Shown here piece after piece: positions 8,654-17,679 of a stretch of 64,000 bases of DNA (its first letter is position 1; every line of letters starts with the position of its first letter). The position numbers and the translations under genes are program-made. The stretch is from CALBJU01 sp965247125 (lineage in GTDB: Bacteria; Bacteroidota; Rhodothermia; Rhodothermales; UBA10348), in assembly GCA_965247125.1 (NCBI GenBank), contig CBDFGO010000001.1:496001-560000 (forward strand). Reading direction: 5' to 3'. A model generated the notes under the pieces. The model did no database searches and had not been told where the DNA came from. It saw nothing but the letters and a program-made list of their open reading frames with translations.

Positions 8654-9148
8654 ATGAAGAGCCCTGAAAACGAGCTATTGTCTGTAATTCGGGAGGCCGA
8701 ACAAACGTTGGCCCGGATGTCGGAAGAATCTGCGTCACGGAAGTCGGATCCTCATACGTGGTCTGCGAAGGAAATTATTGGGCACCTTATCGACTCTGCA
8801 ACGATCAATCATGGTCGATTTGTTCGGGCTCAATTCTCCGACACACTGGTTTTCGAAGGATACCGGCAGGATGACTGGGTTTCGACACAATGCTATGAAG
8901 AGCGACCATTTGCTGAGCTGGTAAGTCTTTGGCTCAAATTGAATCATCATTTATCGCACGTATTTGCCCGCACACCGATTTCAGCTCGACAGGCCCAGAG
9001 ATTCCAGCACAATCTACATGAGATTGCCTGGCACCTCGTGCCGGCGGACGAAAGTACCACGCTGGAGTACTTCATGGTCGATTACGTCGAGCACGTAAAA
9101 CATCACCTCGCCCAGATTCATAAACGACTTTCCGCAGCAGCGAAATGA
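8654..9148 (+). CDS. DinB-like (four-helix) metal-binding domain protein
   Basis: 164 residues. The pattern W-S-A-K-E-I-I-G-H-L-I-D-S (about 36-48) and the C-terminal V-E-H-V-K-H-H-L-x-Q-I (about 142-152) give the three-His arrangement of the DinB/YfiT superfamily of putative thiol-dependent or metal-dependent transferases. This is not DNA polymerase IV. The stop overlaps the next start (ATGA at 9145-9148), so it forms an operon with the VOC gene and probably the two genes upstream. The substrate is unknown. Confidence 0.75.
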   Translation: MKSPENELLSVIREAEQTLARMSEESASRKSDPHTWSAKEIIGHLIDSATINHGRFVRAQFSDTLVFEGYRQDDWVSTQCYEERPFAELVSLWLKLNHHLSHVFARTPISARQAQRFQHNLHEIAWHLVPADESTTLEYFMVDYVEHVKHHLAQIHKRLSAAAK

Positions 9149-9540
9149 GGCAGTCATTGGGATTGATCTCTATGGTGGTGCGTGACTACGACGAAGCCAT
9201 TGCGTTTTTCACCGAGACGCTCGGATTCGATCTGATTGAGGATCGCTACGTTCCGGAGCAGAATAAGCGGTGGGTCGTCGTTTCTCCTTCCGGAGGGCAG
9301 GGATCTCGATTGCTTCTGGCGCGCGCTGTTGGCGAAGAGCAATCTTCCCGAATTGGTAATCAAACGGGCGGCCGGGTGTTTCTATTTCTGTACACTGACG
9401 ACTTTTGGCGAGACTACCACGCCTATCTGAACAAAGGAGTCGAGTTTGTGAGAGAGCCGAAGAACGAGTCCTACGGCACTGTGGCGGTATTCAAGGATCT
9501 TCACGGCAACTTATGGGACCTCATCGAATCGAGCTCCTGA
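9145..9540 (+). CDS. VOC-family (glyoxalase/bleomycin-resistance fold) protein
   Basis: 131 residues with the beta-alpha-beta-beta-beta module of the vicinal oxygen chelate family: I-S-M-V-V-R-D-Y-D-E-A-I-A-F-F near the N-terminus, a central strand region, and the C-terminal F-K-D-L-H-G-N-L-W-D-L-I-E, whose Glu is the usual metal ligand. Members include lactoylglutathione lyase-like and resistance proteins; which applies here cannot be told. Translationally coupled to the DinB-like gene. Confidence 0.8.
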   Translation: MRQSLGLISMVVRDYDEAIAFFTETLGFDLIEDRYVPEQNKRWVVVSPSGGQGSRLLLARAVGEEQSSRIGNQTGGRVFLFLYTDDFWRDYHAYLNKGVEFVREPKNESYGTVAVFKDLHGNLWDLIESSS

Positions 9541-9617
9541 GAGTAGCAGCCCTGTTTTGTAGTTTTTTCGATGAATGATTTAAGATTTGTCGATCGCGGT
9601 CGATACCCACTATGCGA

Positions 9618-9639
9618 GGTCCCTCCATCCGGGAGGGCC
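9618..9639. other. GC-rich hairpin upstream of the small gene at 9683
   Basis: CCCTCC (9621-9626) pairs with GGAGGG (9632-9637), extended by GG/CC outside a bulged T. No T-run follows, so it is either a weak terminator for the VOC operon or a leader structure. Confidence 0.4.
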
Positions 9640-9682
9640 ACAACGAATCTAGACTACTCTGCAGCCTCTGCAGGTGACGATC

Positions 9683-9952
9683 ATGCGTATCGACGAAAAC
9701 ATGCTGGCCGGATACATGGCTGGCGAACTCAACGACTCAGATAGAGCGAGCGTTACAGCGGCTCTGATTCAAGATCGGAGCCTGAGAGAATGGCTCGGAA
9801 TGGCAGCTGAAGTGCTTGCAGCGGCTAAAATCACCGAAGGCGACGGTTTGATGAACCGATTGTTACCGACAATGAATGAATCTCGACCGGGCAACCGAAG
9901 TGAAGATCGTCGCGCACTGCCATCGACGTCTAAAACTCGTCGGGTCGGCTAG
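9683..9952 (+). CDS. Small protein resembling an anti-sigma-type N-terminal helix domain
   Basis: 90 residues from the ATG at 9683 (a GTG at 9674 would add three residues). Sequence: M-R-I-D-E-N-M-L-A-G-Y-M-A-G-E-L then D-S-D-R-A-S-V-T-A-A-L and a helical W-L-G-M-A-A-E-V-L-A-A-A stretch, then a polar basic tail. The start resembles the zinc-less anti-sigma or zf-HC2-like helices that read L-x-x-Y-L-x-G-E-L, but no CxxC or H-x3-C motif is present and there is no membrane segment or adjacent sigma factor. Function not assigned. A strong terminator follows directly. Confidence 0.55.
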   Translation: MRIDENMLAGYMAGELNDSDRASVTAALIQDRSLREWLGMAAEVLAAAKITEGDGLMNRLLPTMNESRPGNRSEDRRALPSTSKTRRVG

Positions 9953-9979
9953 CGGGCCTAATATGACTCTTGTTTAAGG

Positions 9980-10020
9980 GCGCGCCGCACTTGGGATTCC
10001 AAGATGCGGCGCGCATTTTT
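9980..10020 (+). terminator. Strong rho-independent terminator
   Basis: GCGCGCCGCA (9980-9989) and CTTGG (9990-9994) pair with CCAAG (9999-10003) and TGCGGCGCGC (10005-10014), with one bulged A, followed by A and a T-run from 10016. It lies between the small gene and htpG, which is why htpG cannot start at 9970. Confidence 0.9.
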
Positions 10021-10113
10021 TGTTTGTTCATGGAACAAAACGTGGTTTTCAGCCAAGAATGGCTTTCCCAGTCTTTCGTGATTCCAGTCCACCCAACATC
10101 AGCTGACCAGTTC

Positions 10114-11985
10114 ATGTCCGAGACCAAGCAGTCCACCGCCGAAACCTGTGAATTTCGGGCCGAGATGAAGCAGTTGCTTCACCTCATCATTCATTCTCTC
10201 TACACCCACGAGGAAATCTTCCTTCGAGAACTGATTTCCAATGCGTCCGACGCGTTGAACAAGGTCCGTTTCCGCATGCTTACGGATCGCGACGTGGTAG
10301 ATGCCGACGCAGAGCGACGTATCGATATCAAGCTTGACAAGAACACCAACACCCTGATTCTGACCGATACGGGGATCGGTATGAGCCGCGATGACCTGAT
10401 GAGCAAGATTGGTACCGTCGCCTCTTCAGGCACGCTGGATTTTGTAAGCGAGCTCAAAAAAAATGACGGTCCCGTCGACGCACAGCTGATCGGTCAGTTC
10501 GGCGTGGGATTTTACTCCGCGTTCATGGTGGCCGACGAAATTACCATCGACACGCGTCACGCAGATCCGGACAGTCAGGGGCTCAGGTGGGCATCAGACG
10601 GCACCGGCTCTTTCACAATTGAAGAAACGGACCGCACTGAAAGGGGCACGACCATCACGCTGCATCTTAAAGAAGACAAAGGTGAGTTTGCTGAGGAATG
10701 GCGCATCAAGCAGATCATAAAGAAGTACTCCAACTTTGTCGATTTCTCGATCCATGTGGAGGGAGAAGAGGTCAATACGGTGGACGCGCTCTGGCACAAG
10801 AGCAAAACAGAGGTGACCGATGAACAGCTCACCGAGTTTTATAAATTCGTTTCAGGAGACTTCGAAGAGCCCCTGGGTCATCTTCAGGTCAATATTGAGG
10901 GTCGAATCAGCTTCAAATCCCTCCTGTTTATCCCCAAGAAAGCGCCACGAGGATTGTACCAGGAGGACTACAATTATGGCGTCCATCTGTACTCGTCGAA
11001 GGTGTTCATCCAGGACGATGCCAAAAATCTTTTGCCTGAGTATGCACGTTTTGTCAAGGGCGTCGTGGACACCGAAGATTTACCGCTCAATGTTTCGAGG
11101 GAGGTGACCCAGTCCAGCCCAGTTCTGGCGAAGATCAGAAAGGTGTTGACTGAGAAGATTCTCGGGATGCTGAAGGAGTGGTCCGTGGAAGAATCTGATC
11201 GCTACGATACTTTTTTTCGAGAATTTGGAGCACTGTTCAAGTCTGGATTGCAAACGGAATTCGAGCATCGCGATGAGATGATCGAGCTTTTCCGGTTCGA
11301 GTCGACCGCAAAGGATGCAGGCGAATATGTGAGCCTGGAGCACTATGTGGATCGAATGCAATCGGGACAGAAGGAGATCTACTACGTGCTGGCGGAAAGC
11401 CGAACCGGTGCGGAGCTCAATCCGAATCTGGAATACTTCAAGGCGAACGATCTGGAGGTTCTGCTGATGGTCGAACCGGTGGACGCATTCATCGTCCCGG
11501 GTATGCCGAAATACAAAGATTTCGAATTAAAAAGCGTCGAAACGGCCGACCTCGATCTTCAGAAGGACCAATCGAAGAAGAAGGGCGCGCCTACGAAGCA
11601 GGCCTTAAAGAAAATCATCGACCGGTTCAAATCGATACTCGCAGATCGTGTAGAGGACGTAAAGGCCTCGGATCGTCTCGTCGATTCAGCGGCAACATTG
11701 GTCGTCGGGAAGGCCGGAATGGACTCCCAGATGGAGCGAATGATGAAGATGATGGATGAGAACTTCGAGGGATCGAAGAAGGTACTCGAACTCAATCTGC
11801 AACACGCGCTCATCAAAAATCTTATCGCCCTGGGAAGAGATGAAAAAAACGACGGCCTGATCGAGATCACTGTGCTGCAGATCTTTGAGGGAGCGATGTT
11901 GGCTGAAGGCTCCCTCTCCACTCCTCAGGAGTTTGTCCGCAGAATGACAGATCTGATGATTGAAGCCACAGGGAAGGACGACTGA
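10114..11985 (+). CDS. htpG: Chaperone protein HtpG (Hsp90)
   Basis: 623 residues from the ATG at 10114, the usual length for HtpG; upstream in-frame codons run through the terminator at 9980-10020 and are rejected. The N-terminal GHKL ATPase shows E-L-I-S-N-A-S-D-A (N-box), D-T-G-I-G-M (G1) and G-Q-F-G-V-G-F-Y-S-A-F (lid/G2). The middle domain has the catalytic-loop arginine (V-D-T-E-D-L-P-L-N-V-S-R-E), and a C-terminal dimerisation domain follows. It is a cytosolic ATP-dependent chaperone. No canonical terminator was found in the short gap after it. Confidence 0.97.
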   Translation: MSETKQSTAETCEFRAEMKQLLHLIIHSLYTHEEIFLRELISNASDALNKVRFRMLTDRDVVDADAERRIDIKLDKNTNTLILTDTGIGMSRDDLMSKIGTVASSGTLDFVSELKKNDGPVDAQLIGQFGVGFYSAFMVADEITIDTRHADPDSQGLRWASDGTGSFTIEETDRTERGTTITLHLKEDKGEFAEEWRIKQIIKKYSNFVDFSIHVEGEEVNTVDALWHKSKTEVTDEQLTEFYKFVSGDFEEPLGHLQVNIEGRISFKSLLFIPKKAPRGLYQEDYNYGVHLYSSKVFIQDDAKNLLPEYARFVKGVVDTEDLPLNVSREVTQSSPVLAKIRKVLTEKILGMLKEWSVEESDRYDTFFREFGALFKSGLQTEFEHRDEMIELFRFESTAKDAGEYVSLEHYVDRMQSGQKEIYYVLAESRTGAELNPNLEYFKANDLEVLLMVEPVDAFIVPGMPKYKDFELKSVETADLDLQKDQSKKKGAPTKQALKKIIDRFKSILADRVEDVKASDRLVDSAATLVVGKAGMDSQMERMMKMMDENFEGSKKVLELNLQHALIKNLIALGRDEKNDGLIEITVLQIFEGAMLAEGSLSTPQEFVRRMTDLMIEATGKDD

Positions 11986-12140
11986 GGAAGAATTTCGAGG
12001 GGCTTTTTGCCGATTGATGGCAATCTCGTCCCATTTTAGAGGGAGATGGCGTAGTACCCGCTAGGAGCGCGCAACGGAATGCTCCGGGTAACGTACCTTC
12101 TTCGCGCCGATGAATGGCTTAGCTCAAGTGTGACAACCGT

Positions 12141-13412
12141 ATGGCTCGGCGTGACCGATCCCACCCCAATCTCGTTCTGTTCACCCTTTGGCTCCTGGTG
12201 TTTTCCGCCAGCAGTCAGGTTATAATCGTAGCGCCCATTCTTCCTCGTATTGGAGAAGCTCTCGAGATAACTGAACAGCTTCAAGGATGGCTGATAACCT
12301 CGTACGCGGTCTTCTTGAGCATATTCGCTCTGATTATTGGCCCGATATCCGATAAATATGGTCGCCGTCTTGTCCTACTGATAGGGTGTGCCTCAATGGC
12401 CGTGGCGTTGTGGCTTCACGGAATTGCTGACAGTTTTACATCACTTCTGGTCATGCGCGCCGCCGCTGGTGCGGCCGGAGGAATGCTCAGTGGAGGAGCT
12501 GTTTCGTACGTAGGAGACTATTTCCAGTACAATAAACGCGGCTGGGCGAATGGATGGGTCATGAGTGGCGTGGCGGTGGGTCAGATCGCAGGAATCCCAC
12601 TCGGAATCATTATTGCGGACCAGTTCGGTTTCAGGGGAGCCTTTTTGATGTTCGCCGTCACCATGACATTCACTACGGTCTTGATCTGGTTTTATCTTCC
12701 TCAGCCGAAAGTGGAACGCAACACTGCGAAGCTGACCGTTAGATCAGCCATTACCGGGTACCGCGATCTGCTGAAAAGAAACGTTGTGGTCGCAGCCTCC
12801 GCGACGTACTTCTTGATGTTCTTCAGCATCGGCCTCTACGTGATATATCTGCCGACGTGGCTCGAGCAGACGCTTGGCGTTGGTGGAACAGCTATTGCTT
12901 CATTGTTTTTGGTTGGCGGCATCGCACAGGTGATAGCGGGACCATTGGCGGGCAAACTTTCAGACCGAACAGGAAGAAAGCCGCTTATCATCACTTCATG
13001 CATTGGGTTCGGGCTCGTGATGGTATTGACAACCTTCCTGACGACAAATATGTGGATTGCCTACCTTCTGTTTGGTTCGGCGATGACCCTTTTTGCCATT
13101 CGTGTGAGCCCGCTCCAGTCCTTGATGACAGCCCTGGTAGAAGAGCGTAGGCGTGGAACGCTCCTGAGTCTGGCTGTCGCGATCGGCCAGACCGGAATTG
13201 GGATTGGAGGCGCTGTTGCAGGAATTGCTTACGTTCGATATGGCTACGTCAGCATCACCATCGCAGGAGCCGTGGCGATACTCGGTATGGCCTACCTGGT
13301 ACACCGCGCCCTACCAGAACCCGAGCTCACACCTGATCCCGTTGTTGTCTCCTCCAATGCGGAAGAGGCGGTGTTGGCTCCCGAATCGATCGAGGCCAGG
13401 CGGCCTGAGTGA
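12141..13412 (+). CDS. Major facilitator superfamily transporter
   Basis: 423 residues with about 12 hydrophobic segments and MFS signature loops: G-P-I-S-D-K-Y-G-R-R between TM2 and TM3 (about residue 67-76) and its half-repeat G-K-L-S-D-R-T-G-R-K between TM8 and TM9 (about 272-281). The pattern resembles drug:proton antiporters (DHA1) or other small-molecule exporters. A cytosolic acidic tail ends the protein. The substrate is not deducible. A bidirectional terminator separates it from rho. Confidence 0.85.
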   Translation: MARRDRSHPNLVLFTLWLLVFSASSQVIIVAPILPRIGEALEITEQLQGWLITSYAVFLSIFALIIGPISDKYGRRLVLLIGCASMAVALWLHGIADSFTSLLVMRAAAGAAGGMLSGGAVSYVGDYFQYNKRGWANGWVMSGVAVGQIAGIPLGIIIADQFGFRGAFLMFAVTMTFTTVLIWFYLPQPKVERNTAKLTVRSAITGYRDLLKRNVVVAASATYFLMFFSIGLYVIYLPTWLEQTLGVGGTAIASLFLVGGIAQVIAGPLAGKLSDRTGRKPLIITSCIGFGLVMVLTTFLTTNMWIAYLLFGSAMTLFAIRVSPLQSLMTALVEERRRGTLLSLAVAIGQTGIGIGGAVAGIAYVRYGYVSITIAGAVAILGMAYLVHRALPEPELTPDPVVVSSNAEEAVLAPESIEARRPE

Positions 13413-13437
13413 CGCCCCCCTCGTCAGCATTTCAAGG

Positions 13438-13476
13438 AAATGTAAAAGGCCACCCCAGGGGCGGCCTTTTACATTT
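13438..13476. terminator. Bidirectional terminator between MFS gene and rho
   Basis: AAATGTAAAAGGCC (13438-13451) pairs with GGCCTTTTACATTT (13463-13476); the stem carries A- and T-rich ends, so it can act on both strands of the convergent gene pair. Confidence 0.9.
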
Positions 13477-13496
13477 ACAAAACTATTTCAATCCGG

Positions 13497-15635
13497 TTAC
13501 GAGTTCATGACGACGAGGAATTCGTCGTTCTTTTTCGTTCCGCGCATTTTTTCCAGCAGGAAGTTCATCGCGGCCACCGGTTCCATGTCGGCCAGCACTT
13601 TTCGAAGAATCCAGATTCGCTTGAGTTTTGCTTCCGGAATCAGAAGCTCCTCGCGACGCGTTCCAGATTTCACGATGTGAATGGCTGGGAATATGCGGCG
13701 ATCAGCCAATTCCCGATCGAGCACGATCTCCGAATTACCCGTGCCTTTGAACTCTTCAAAAATGACTTCATCCATGCGGCTTCCGGTATCGATCAGCGCG
13801 GTGCCGATGATAGTCAGTGAACCGCCTTCCTCGACATTTCGTGCAGCGCCGAAGAATCGCTTTGGCCCCCGGAGGGCGCCTGCTTCCAGGCCGCCAGATA
13901 GCGTTTTTCCTGATGTTGGAGCAACCGCATTGTGGGCGCGTGCCAGCCGGGTGATCGAGTCCAGCAGAATGACAACGTCTTGCCCCGCTTCAACCAATCG
14001 CTTCGCCTTCTGGAGCACAATATTGGCCACTTCCACGTGCTTCTCCGGCTCCTGATCAAACGTCGATGCGACGACCTCACCTTCTACGTGTCGGCGCATG
14101 TCCGTCACTTCTTCGGGTCGTTCATCCACCAGCAGAATGATCAGATGGCATTCCGGATGATTCGTTGTGATGGAGTTGGCGATCTTCTGCAGCAAAATCG
14201 TTTTACCGGTTTTCGGCTGCGCCACGATCAGTGCTCTCTGTCCCTTGCCGATTGGCGAAAAGAGATCCATCACACGTGTTGAATACTCTCCTCCAAGCGT
14301 CTGCAGGACAAGCTGTTGTGTCGGGTAATATGGCGTCAGATAATCGAAACTGGGACGCTCGGCGATTTCTCCCGGAGCGTGTCCGTTTATCGAATTCACC
14401 TGGATGAGCGCAAAGAAACGCTCTCCTTCCTTAGGTGGTCGAATTTCTCCATCCACCGTATCTCCCATCTGAAGAGCGAATCGCTTTATCTGGGAGGGAG
14501 AAACGTAAATATCGTCCGGGCTCGGAAGGTAATTGTACTCTGCGCTTCGCATGAATCCATATCCGTCGGGGAGAATTTGCAGCACCCCGATTTTGCGAAT
14601 CATCCCTTCGAGTTCGGTATTGTTGGGATCGTATTCCTGCATGTATACAGGCTGATCCTCATAAACGAGTTTACGGCGTTCCTCTCTGGCCTCACGATTG
14701 CGATTACGATTTCGGTTTCGGTTTCCGTCGCGTCCTCGATCGTCCCGATCGCGCCCGCGTTTATTCTGATCGTCCCGGCCTCCACGCCCGCGTCCACGGT
14801 CGTCACGGCCCCTGTTGTCGTCTCTACCTCTTCCGCGGTCATCACGACCCCGGCCACGCCCGCGTCCACGGTCGTCACGGCCCCTGTTGTCGTCTCTACC
14901 TCTATCGTCACGACCTCGGTCATCACGGCCTCGGTCATCACGGCCTCGGTCATCACGACCTCGGTCATCACGACCTCGGTCATCACGACCTCGGTCATCA
15001 CGACCTCGGTCATCACGACCTCGGTCATCACGACCTCGGTCATCACGACCTCGGTCATCACGGCCTCGGTCATCACGGCCTCGGTCATCACGGCCTCGGT
15101 CATCACGGCCCCGGTCATCACGGCCTCGGTCATCACGGCCCCGGTCGTCCCGTTTTCGGTCGTCCCGTTTTCGGTCGTCCCGGCCTCTTCCGCGATCATT
15201 TCGTCCACGGTCACCGCGTCCACGACCACGATCCCGCCGCTGAGAATTACCGTCTCGGGTTTCGTCCCTGCCATCAGCCGCGTCCCCACCGCCCTGGCGG
15301 GATTCGTTGTCATCACGGTCCCGGCCGGAATCACGATCCTCGTTTCGCCGATCCGGTGGACGACGTTGATCGCGGGAGTCGCGACCACTATCACCGTCTG
15401 AATCTGATCCGCCGTCTTCCTTGGAGTCGGGTCTGGATTTGTCGCGATTTCTTTCTCCTCGCGGCTCGCTCTGCGAACGCCCCCGGTTGTTTCCGGCGGC
15501 AGCATCAGCCTTCGCTTCGAGGATGAGGTAAATCAGGTCTTGTTTTCGCATCGCGGAAAAACCGGAAAGGCTCATCTGCTTTGCAAGGTCTTTTAGTTCA
15601 GGAAGCTTTTTGTCCTGAAGGTCTGCAATCTTCAT
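13497..15635 (-). CDS. rho: Transcription termination factor Rho with long RGRDD insertion
   Basis: 712 residues, against about 420 for E. coli Rho. Residues 1-45 are the Rho N-terminal helical (SAP-like) domain (L-P-E-L-K-D-L-A-K-Q). Residues about 50-320 are a low-complexity, Arg/Asp/Gly-rich insertion whose core is 5-residue repeats (R-G-R-D-D). The cold-shock-type RNA-binding domain follows (I-L-P-D-G-Y-G-F-M-R), then the RecA-like ATPase with Walker A A-Q-P-K-T-G-K-T, Walker B V-V-I-L-L-D-S-I-T-R-L and the Q/R-loop regions. Rho is a hexameric RNA helicase that ends transcription. Insertions at this place are known in Bacteroidota, but this one is highly repetitive at the DNA level. It is the last gene of the porX-tsaE-folC-rho direction. 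Confidence 0.97.
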   Translation of the reverse strand: MKIADLQDKKLPELKDLAKQMSLSGFSAMRKQDLIYLILEAKADAAAGNNRGRSQSEPRGERNRDKSRPDSKEDGGSDSDGDSGRDSRDQRRPPDRRNEDRDSGRDRDDNESRQGGGDAADGRDETRDGNSQRRDRGRGRGDRGRNDRGRGRDDRKRDDRKRDDRGRDDRGRDDRGRDDRGRDDRGRDDRGRDDRGRDDRGRDDRGRDDRGRDDRGRDDRGRDDRGRDDRGRDDRGRDDRGRDDRGRDDNRGRDDRGRGRGRGRDDRGRGRDDNRGRDDRGRGRGGRDDQNKRGRDRDDRGRDGNRNRNRNRNREAREERRKLVYEDQPVYMQEYDPNNTELEGMIRKIGVLQILPDGYGFMRSAEYNYLPSPDDIYVSPSQIKRFALQMGDTVDGEIRPPKEGERFFALIQVNSINGHAPGEIAERPSFDYLTPYYPTQQLVLQTLGGEYSTRVMDLFSPIGKGQRALIVAQPKTGKTILLQKIANSITTNHPECHLIILLVDERPEEVTDMRRHVEGEVVASTFDQEPEKHVEVANIVLQKAKRLVEAGQDVVILLDSITRLARAHNAVAPTSGKTLSGGLEAGALRGPKRFFGAARNVEEGGSLTIIGTALIDTGSRMDEVIFEEFKGTGNSEIVLDRELADRRIFPAIHIVKSGTRREELLIPEAKLKRIWILRKVLADMEPVAAMNFLLEKMRGTKKNDEFLVVMNS
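14911..15180. repeat. 15-bp tandem array inside rho (18 units)
   Basis: Sixteen near-perfect 15-bp units of the type CGACCTCGGTCATCA (14911-15150; variation mainly A/G at base 3 and the last unit), followed by two units CGTTTTCGGTCGTCC (15151-15180). On the coding (minus) strand each unit encodes R-G-R-D-D or K-R-D-D-R. Because 15 is a multiple of 3, copy-number change keeps rho in frame. Confidence 0.95.
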
Positions 15636-15970
15636 GGTTCAATTAATGGGAATGCTGATCGTCGCTCATTTGGTAGAGCGTTTTGTCGGATGTTGAGGAG
15701 GCGTCGTTCCGAAGTGAAATCCGGATAGGCCTCGCCCGACGATCAATCGAATTCTATTCGAGTAAAAGGAATTGTTGGAAAGAGTCTGAAATATGCGGGC
15801 TGGCCGCAAAAATCAAAGGAGCCGGATCCCGGAAAGGAGTGGGTCGGCGAAGAGCCAAGGCACGGAAAATCGTGCGCGTTGGGCACTTATAACTCTCAAG
15901 ATAGGCTATTACAGGGCAAAATCAAGAAAGGTTCGTTTTCGAGCAGAAAAATGCATGAATCTTCAAACGC
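15636..15970. other. Gap between folC and rho, no gene seen
   Basis: About 335 bp upstream of rho. Short plus-strand ORFs here have no recognisable features. It may carry the rho promoter and an untranslated leader (Rho is often autoregulated), but I could not point to a specific structure beyond a small GCTC...GAGC hairpin near 15665-15680. Confidence 0.4.
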
Positions 15971-17245
15971 TCAGCCTTCCACTGCCTGGATCGCTTCGGC
16001 AACTACCAAATACGAGCCTGCAATCAGACATTCGGTATCGGCTTGACGAGTCGAATTGAGGGCATTTTTCACCGATGAAGCGATTTCGACGGTCCCGACA
16101 CCAGAAATTTTCAGCGTTGTCGCGAGCTTTTCAGCGGTTAAGCCCCTTTCACCTCCGGTCGGAACGGTTATCACACGAATGTCCCCCCGAGCTATGATGG
16201 CACCGATGGCAGCCGCGTCCTTGTCAGAGACCAAACCGATTATCAGGCAGCTACCAGGCCGAGACTGATCACGAGCCCCACGAAATGTATCGAGGGCGAC
16301 ATCGATAGAATCCGGGTTGTGGGCCACGTCGATCATGACGAGTGGGTTCGTACAGATTATCTCGGATCGACCCCGTATTCCGCTCAGGCGCGCCGTGGAC
16401 TCGAGTCCGGATCGAATCGCTGCATCCGACCACGGCGCGCCAATTCGTTCGAACGTGCGCAAGGCCGTCTCAGCATTTTCGAGCTGGTGATTGCCCTTCA
16501 AGTCCATTTTGACAGAATTCAATTCGCCGGAGCCAGCCGTGACTCGGACCGTTGCGCTGGCCTCTCTAGTGACGGACAGAAAGTCAGAAGCGCGCTCGAA
16601 CAGTGCGTTCCTTTCGTTTGCAATTTGCTCGACCACTTCACTTGCTGAAGATGTGAGTCTGCCCACAATGGCGGGTCGGCCCTTCTTAAAGATCCCCGCT
16701 TTTTCCCTGGCTATCTCTTCAATCGACGAACCCAAAATTTCGGTGTGGTCCAGTGAGATAGAGGTTATTACCGAAGCCTCGGCGTCCAAGACGTTACTGG
16801 CGTCCAGGCGGCCGCCCAGCCCAACCTCGACGATTGCACGATCAACTCCTTTCTCGGCAAAGTGGAGAAGAGAGAGGGCGAGCACAGCTTCGTAATAGCT
16901 GGGTTGAACCTCCTCGAACAATCCGTTGTGCTCGGTGATCGTATTTCCCACCCACTCCTCGGTCGCCGCACGACCGTCCACTCGCATGCGCTCACAGACG
17001 TGCAAGAGGTGAGGAGACGTGTGCAGTCCGGTTCGTTCCCCGGAAGCACTGAGACAGGCGGCCAGAATCGAAGAGACCGAACCCTTTCCGTTTGTACCCG
17101 TGACAAGGACCGAACGGAACGATTCCTGGGGACGATCCATCCCATCCAACAATCGGTGAATCCGATCAAAGCCAGGTTTGACAGCTACGTGTCCAGCAGT
17201 GAGGTATCGCGGCAGGCCATCCAGATATCGAAGCTCGGGATTCAT
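15971..17245 (-). CDS. folC: Bifunctional folylpolyglutamate synthase/dihydrofolate synthase
   Basis: 424 residues from the ATG at 17245; that ATG overlaps the tsaE stop (ATGA), and an upstream in-frame extension lies inside tsaE. The Mur-ligase-type ATP-binding loop V-L-V-T-G-T-N-G-K-G-S-V is at about residue 48-59, the H-T-S-P-H-L block follows, and the C-terminal domain has V-M-I-D-V-A-H-N-P-D-S. It adds glutamate to dihydropteroate and to folates in the cytosol. Translationally coupled to tsaE. Confidence 0.93.
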   Translation of the reverse strand: MNPELRYLDGLPRYLTAGHVAVKPGFDRIHRLLDGMDRPQESFRSVLVTGTNGKGSVSSILAACLSASGERTGLHTSPHLLHVCERMRVDGRAATEEWVGNTITEHNGLFEEVQPSYYEAVLALSLLHFAEKGVDRAIVEVGLGGRLDASNVLDAEASVITSISLDHTEILGSSIEEIAREKAGIFKKGRPAIVGRLTSSASEVVEQIANERNALFERASDFLSVTREASATVRVTAGSGELNSVKMDLKGNHQLENAETALRTFERIGAPWSDAAIRSGLESTARLSGIRGRSEIICTNPLVMIDVAHNPDSIDVALDTFRGARDQSRPGSCLIIGLVSDKDAAAIGAIIARGDIRVITVPTGGERGLTAEKLATTLKISGVGTVEIASSVKNALNSTRQADTECLIAGSYLVVAEAIQAVEG

Positions 17246-17679
17246 CGCTCGAGCGACGAAAAGCACTCGATTCGCCTCTTGTCTTCCCCCAGGTGTTGAA
17301 TTCGGATCAGAATGGTCGAGGCAGGCAACATATGTTCTGCCTTCTGGGGCCATTCAATCAAGCATATTCCGCCGCGGTCGAAATAATCCTCAACACCGCT
17401 TCGCACTACTTCTTCAGGACCCTTGAGCCGGTATAGATCAAGATGATAGATGGGGATCGCAGCCGAGTATTCGTGTGCGATTGTAAAGGTGGGGCTTGAC
17501 ACCGACGCTGGATCAATCCCGTGTGCCGTCGCGATTCCTTTGACGAACTGGGTTTTTCCGGCGCCCAAATCACCTACCAAAGCGACGACGGAACCCTCAC
17601 CCAGGGAGGCTCCGAATTCAGACCCAAGGCGCCGGGTTTCATCTTCGGAAGTGCTGATCTTACTGAACGATTCTATCAA
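17242..17679 (-). CDS. tsaE: tRNA threonylcarbamoyladenosine biosynthesis ATPase TsaE
   Basis: 145 residues with P-loop V-G-D-L-G-A-G-K-T (about residue 35-43), S-S-P-T-F-T-I-A-H-E-Y and I-C-L-I-E-W-P (Walker B-like), all typical of TsaE/YjeE, which works with TsaB and TsaD to make t6A37 in tRNA. The start is a TTG that directly follows the porX TAG stop in the same frame, with no gap; no better start exists nearby, so translation may depend on termination-reinitiation from porX. Its stop overlaps folC. Confidence 0.92.
   Translation of the reverse strand: MIESFSKISTSEDETRRLGSEFGASLGEGSVVALVGDLGAGKTQFVKGIATAHGIDPASVSSPTFTIAHEYSAAIPIYHLDLYRLKGPEEVVRSGVEDYFDRGGICLIEWPQKAEHMLPASTILIRIQHLGEDKRRIECFSSLER

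Noticed and set aside
8654..9148. DinB as DNA polymerase IV
   Set aside because: This is the small DinB-like helix-bundle family; no polymerase motifs.
9970..10113. Upstream extension of htpG
   Set aside because: It runs through a strong terminator hairpin and adds a leader not found in HtpG.
14911..15180. CRISPR-like look of regularly spaced repeats
   Set aside because: Units are directly tandem with no spacers, and lie in a coding frame.
14316..15505. Long plus- and minus-strand ORFs (361, 301 and 142 codons) overlapping rho, made of short peptide repeats
   Set aside because: They are alternative frames of the 15-bp tandem repeat in rho; composition is entirely set by the repeat.
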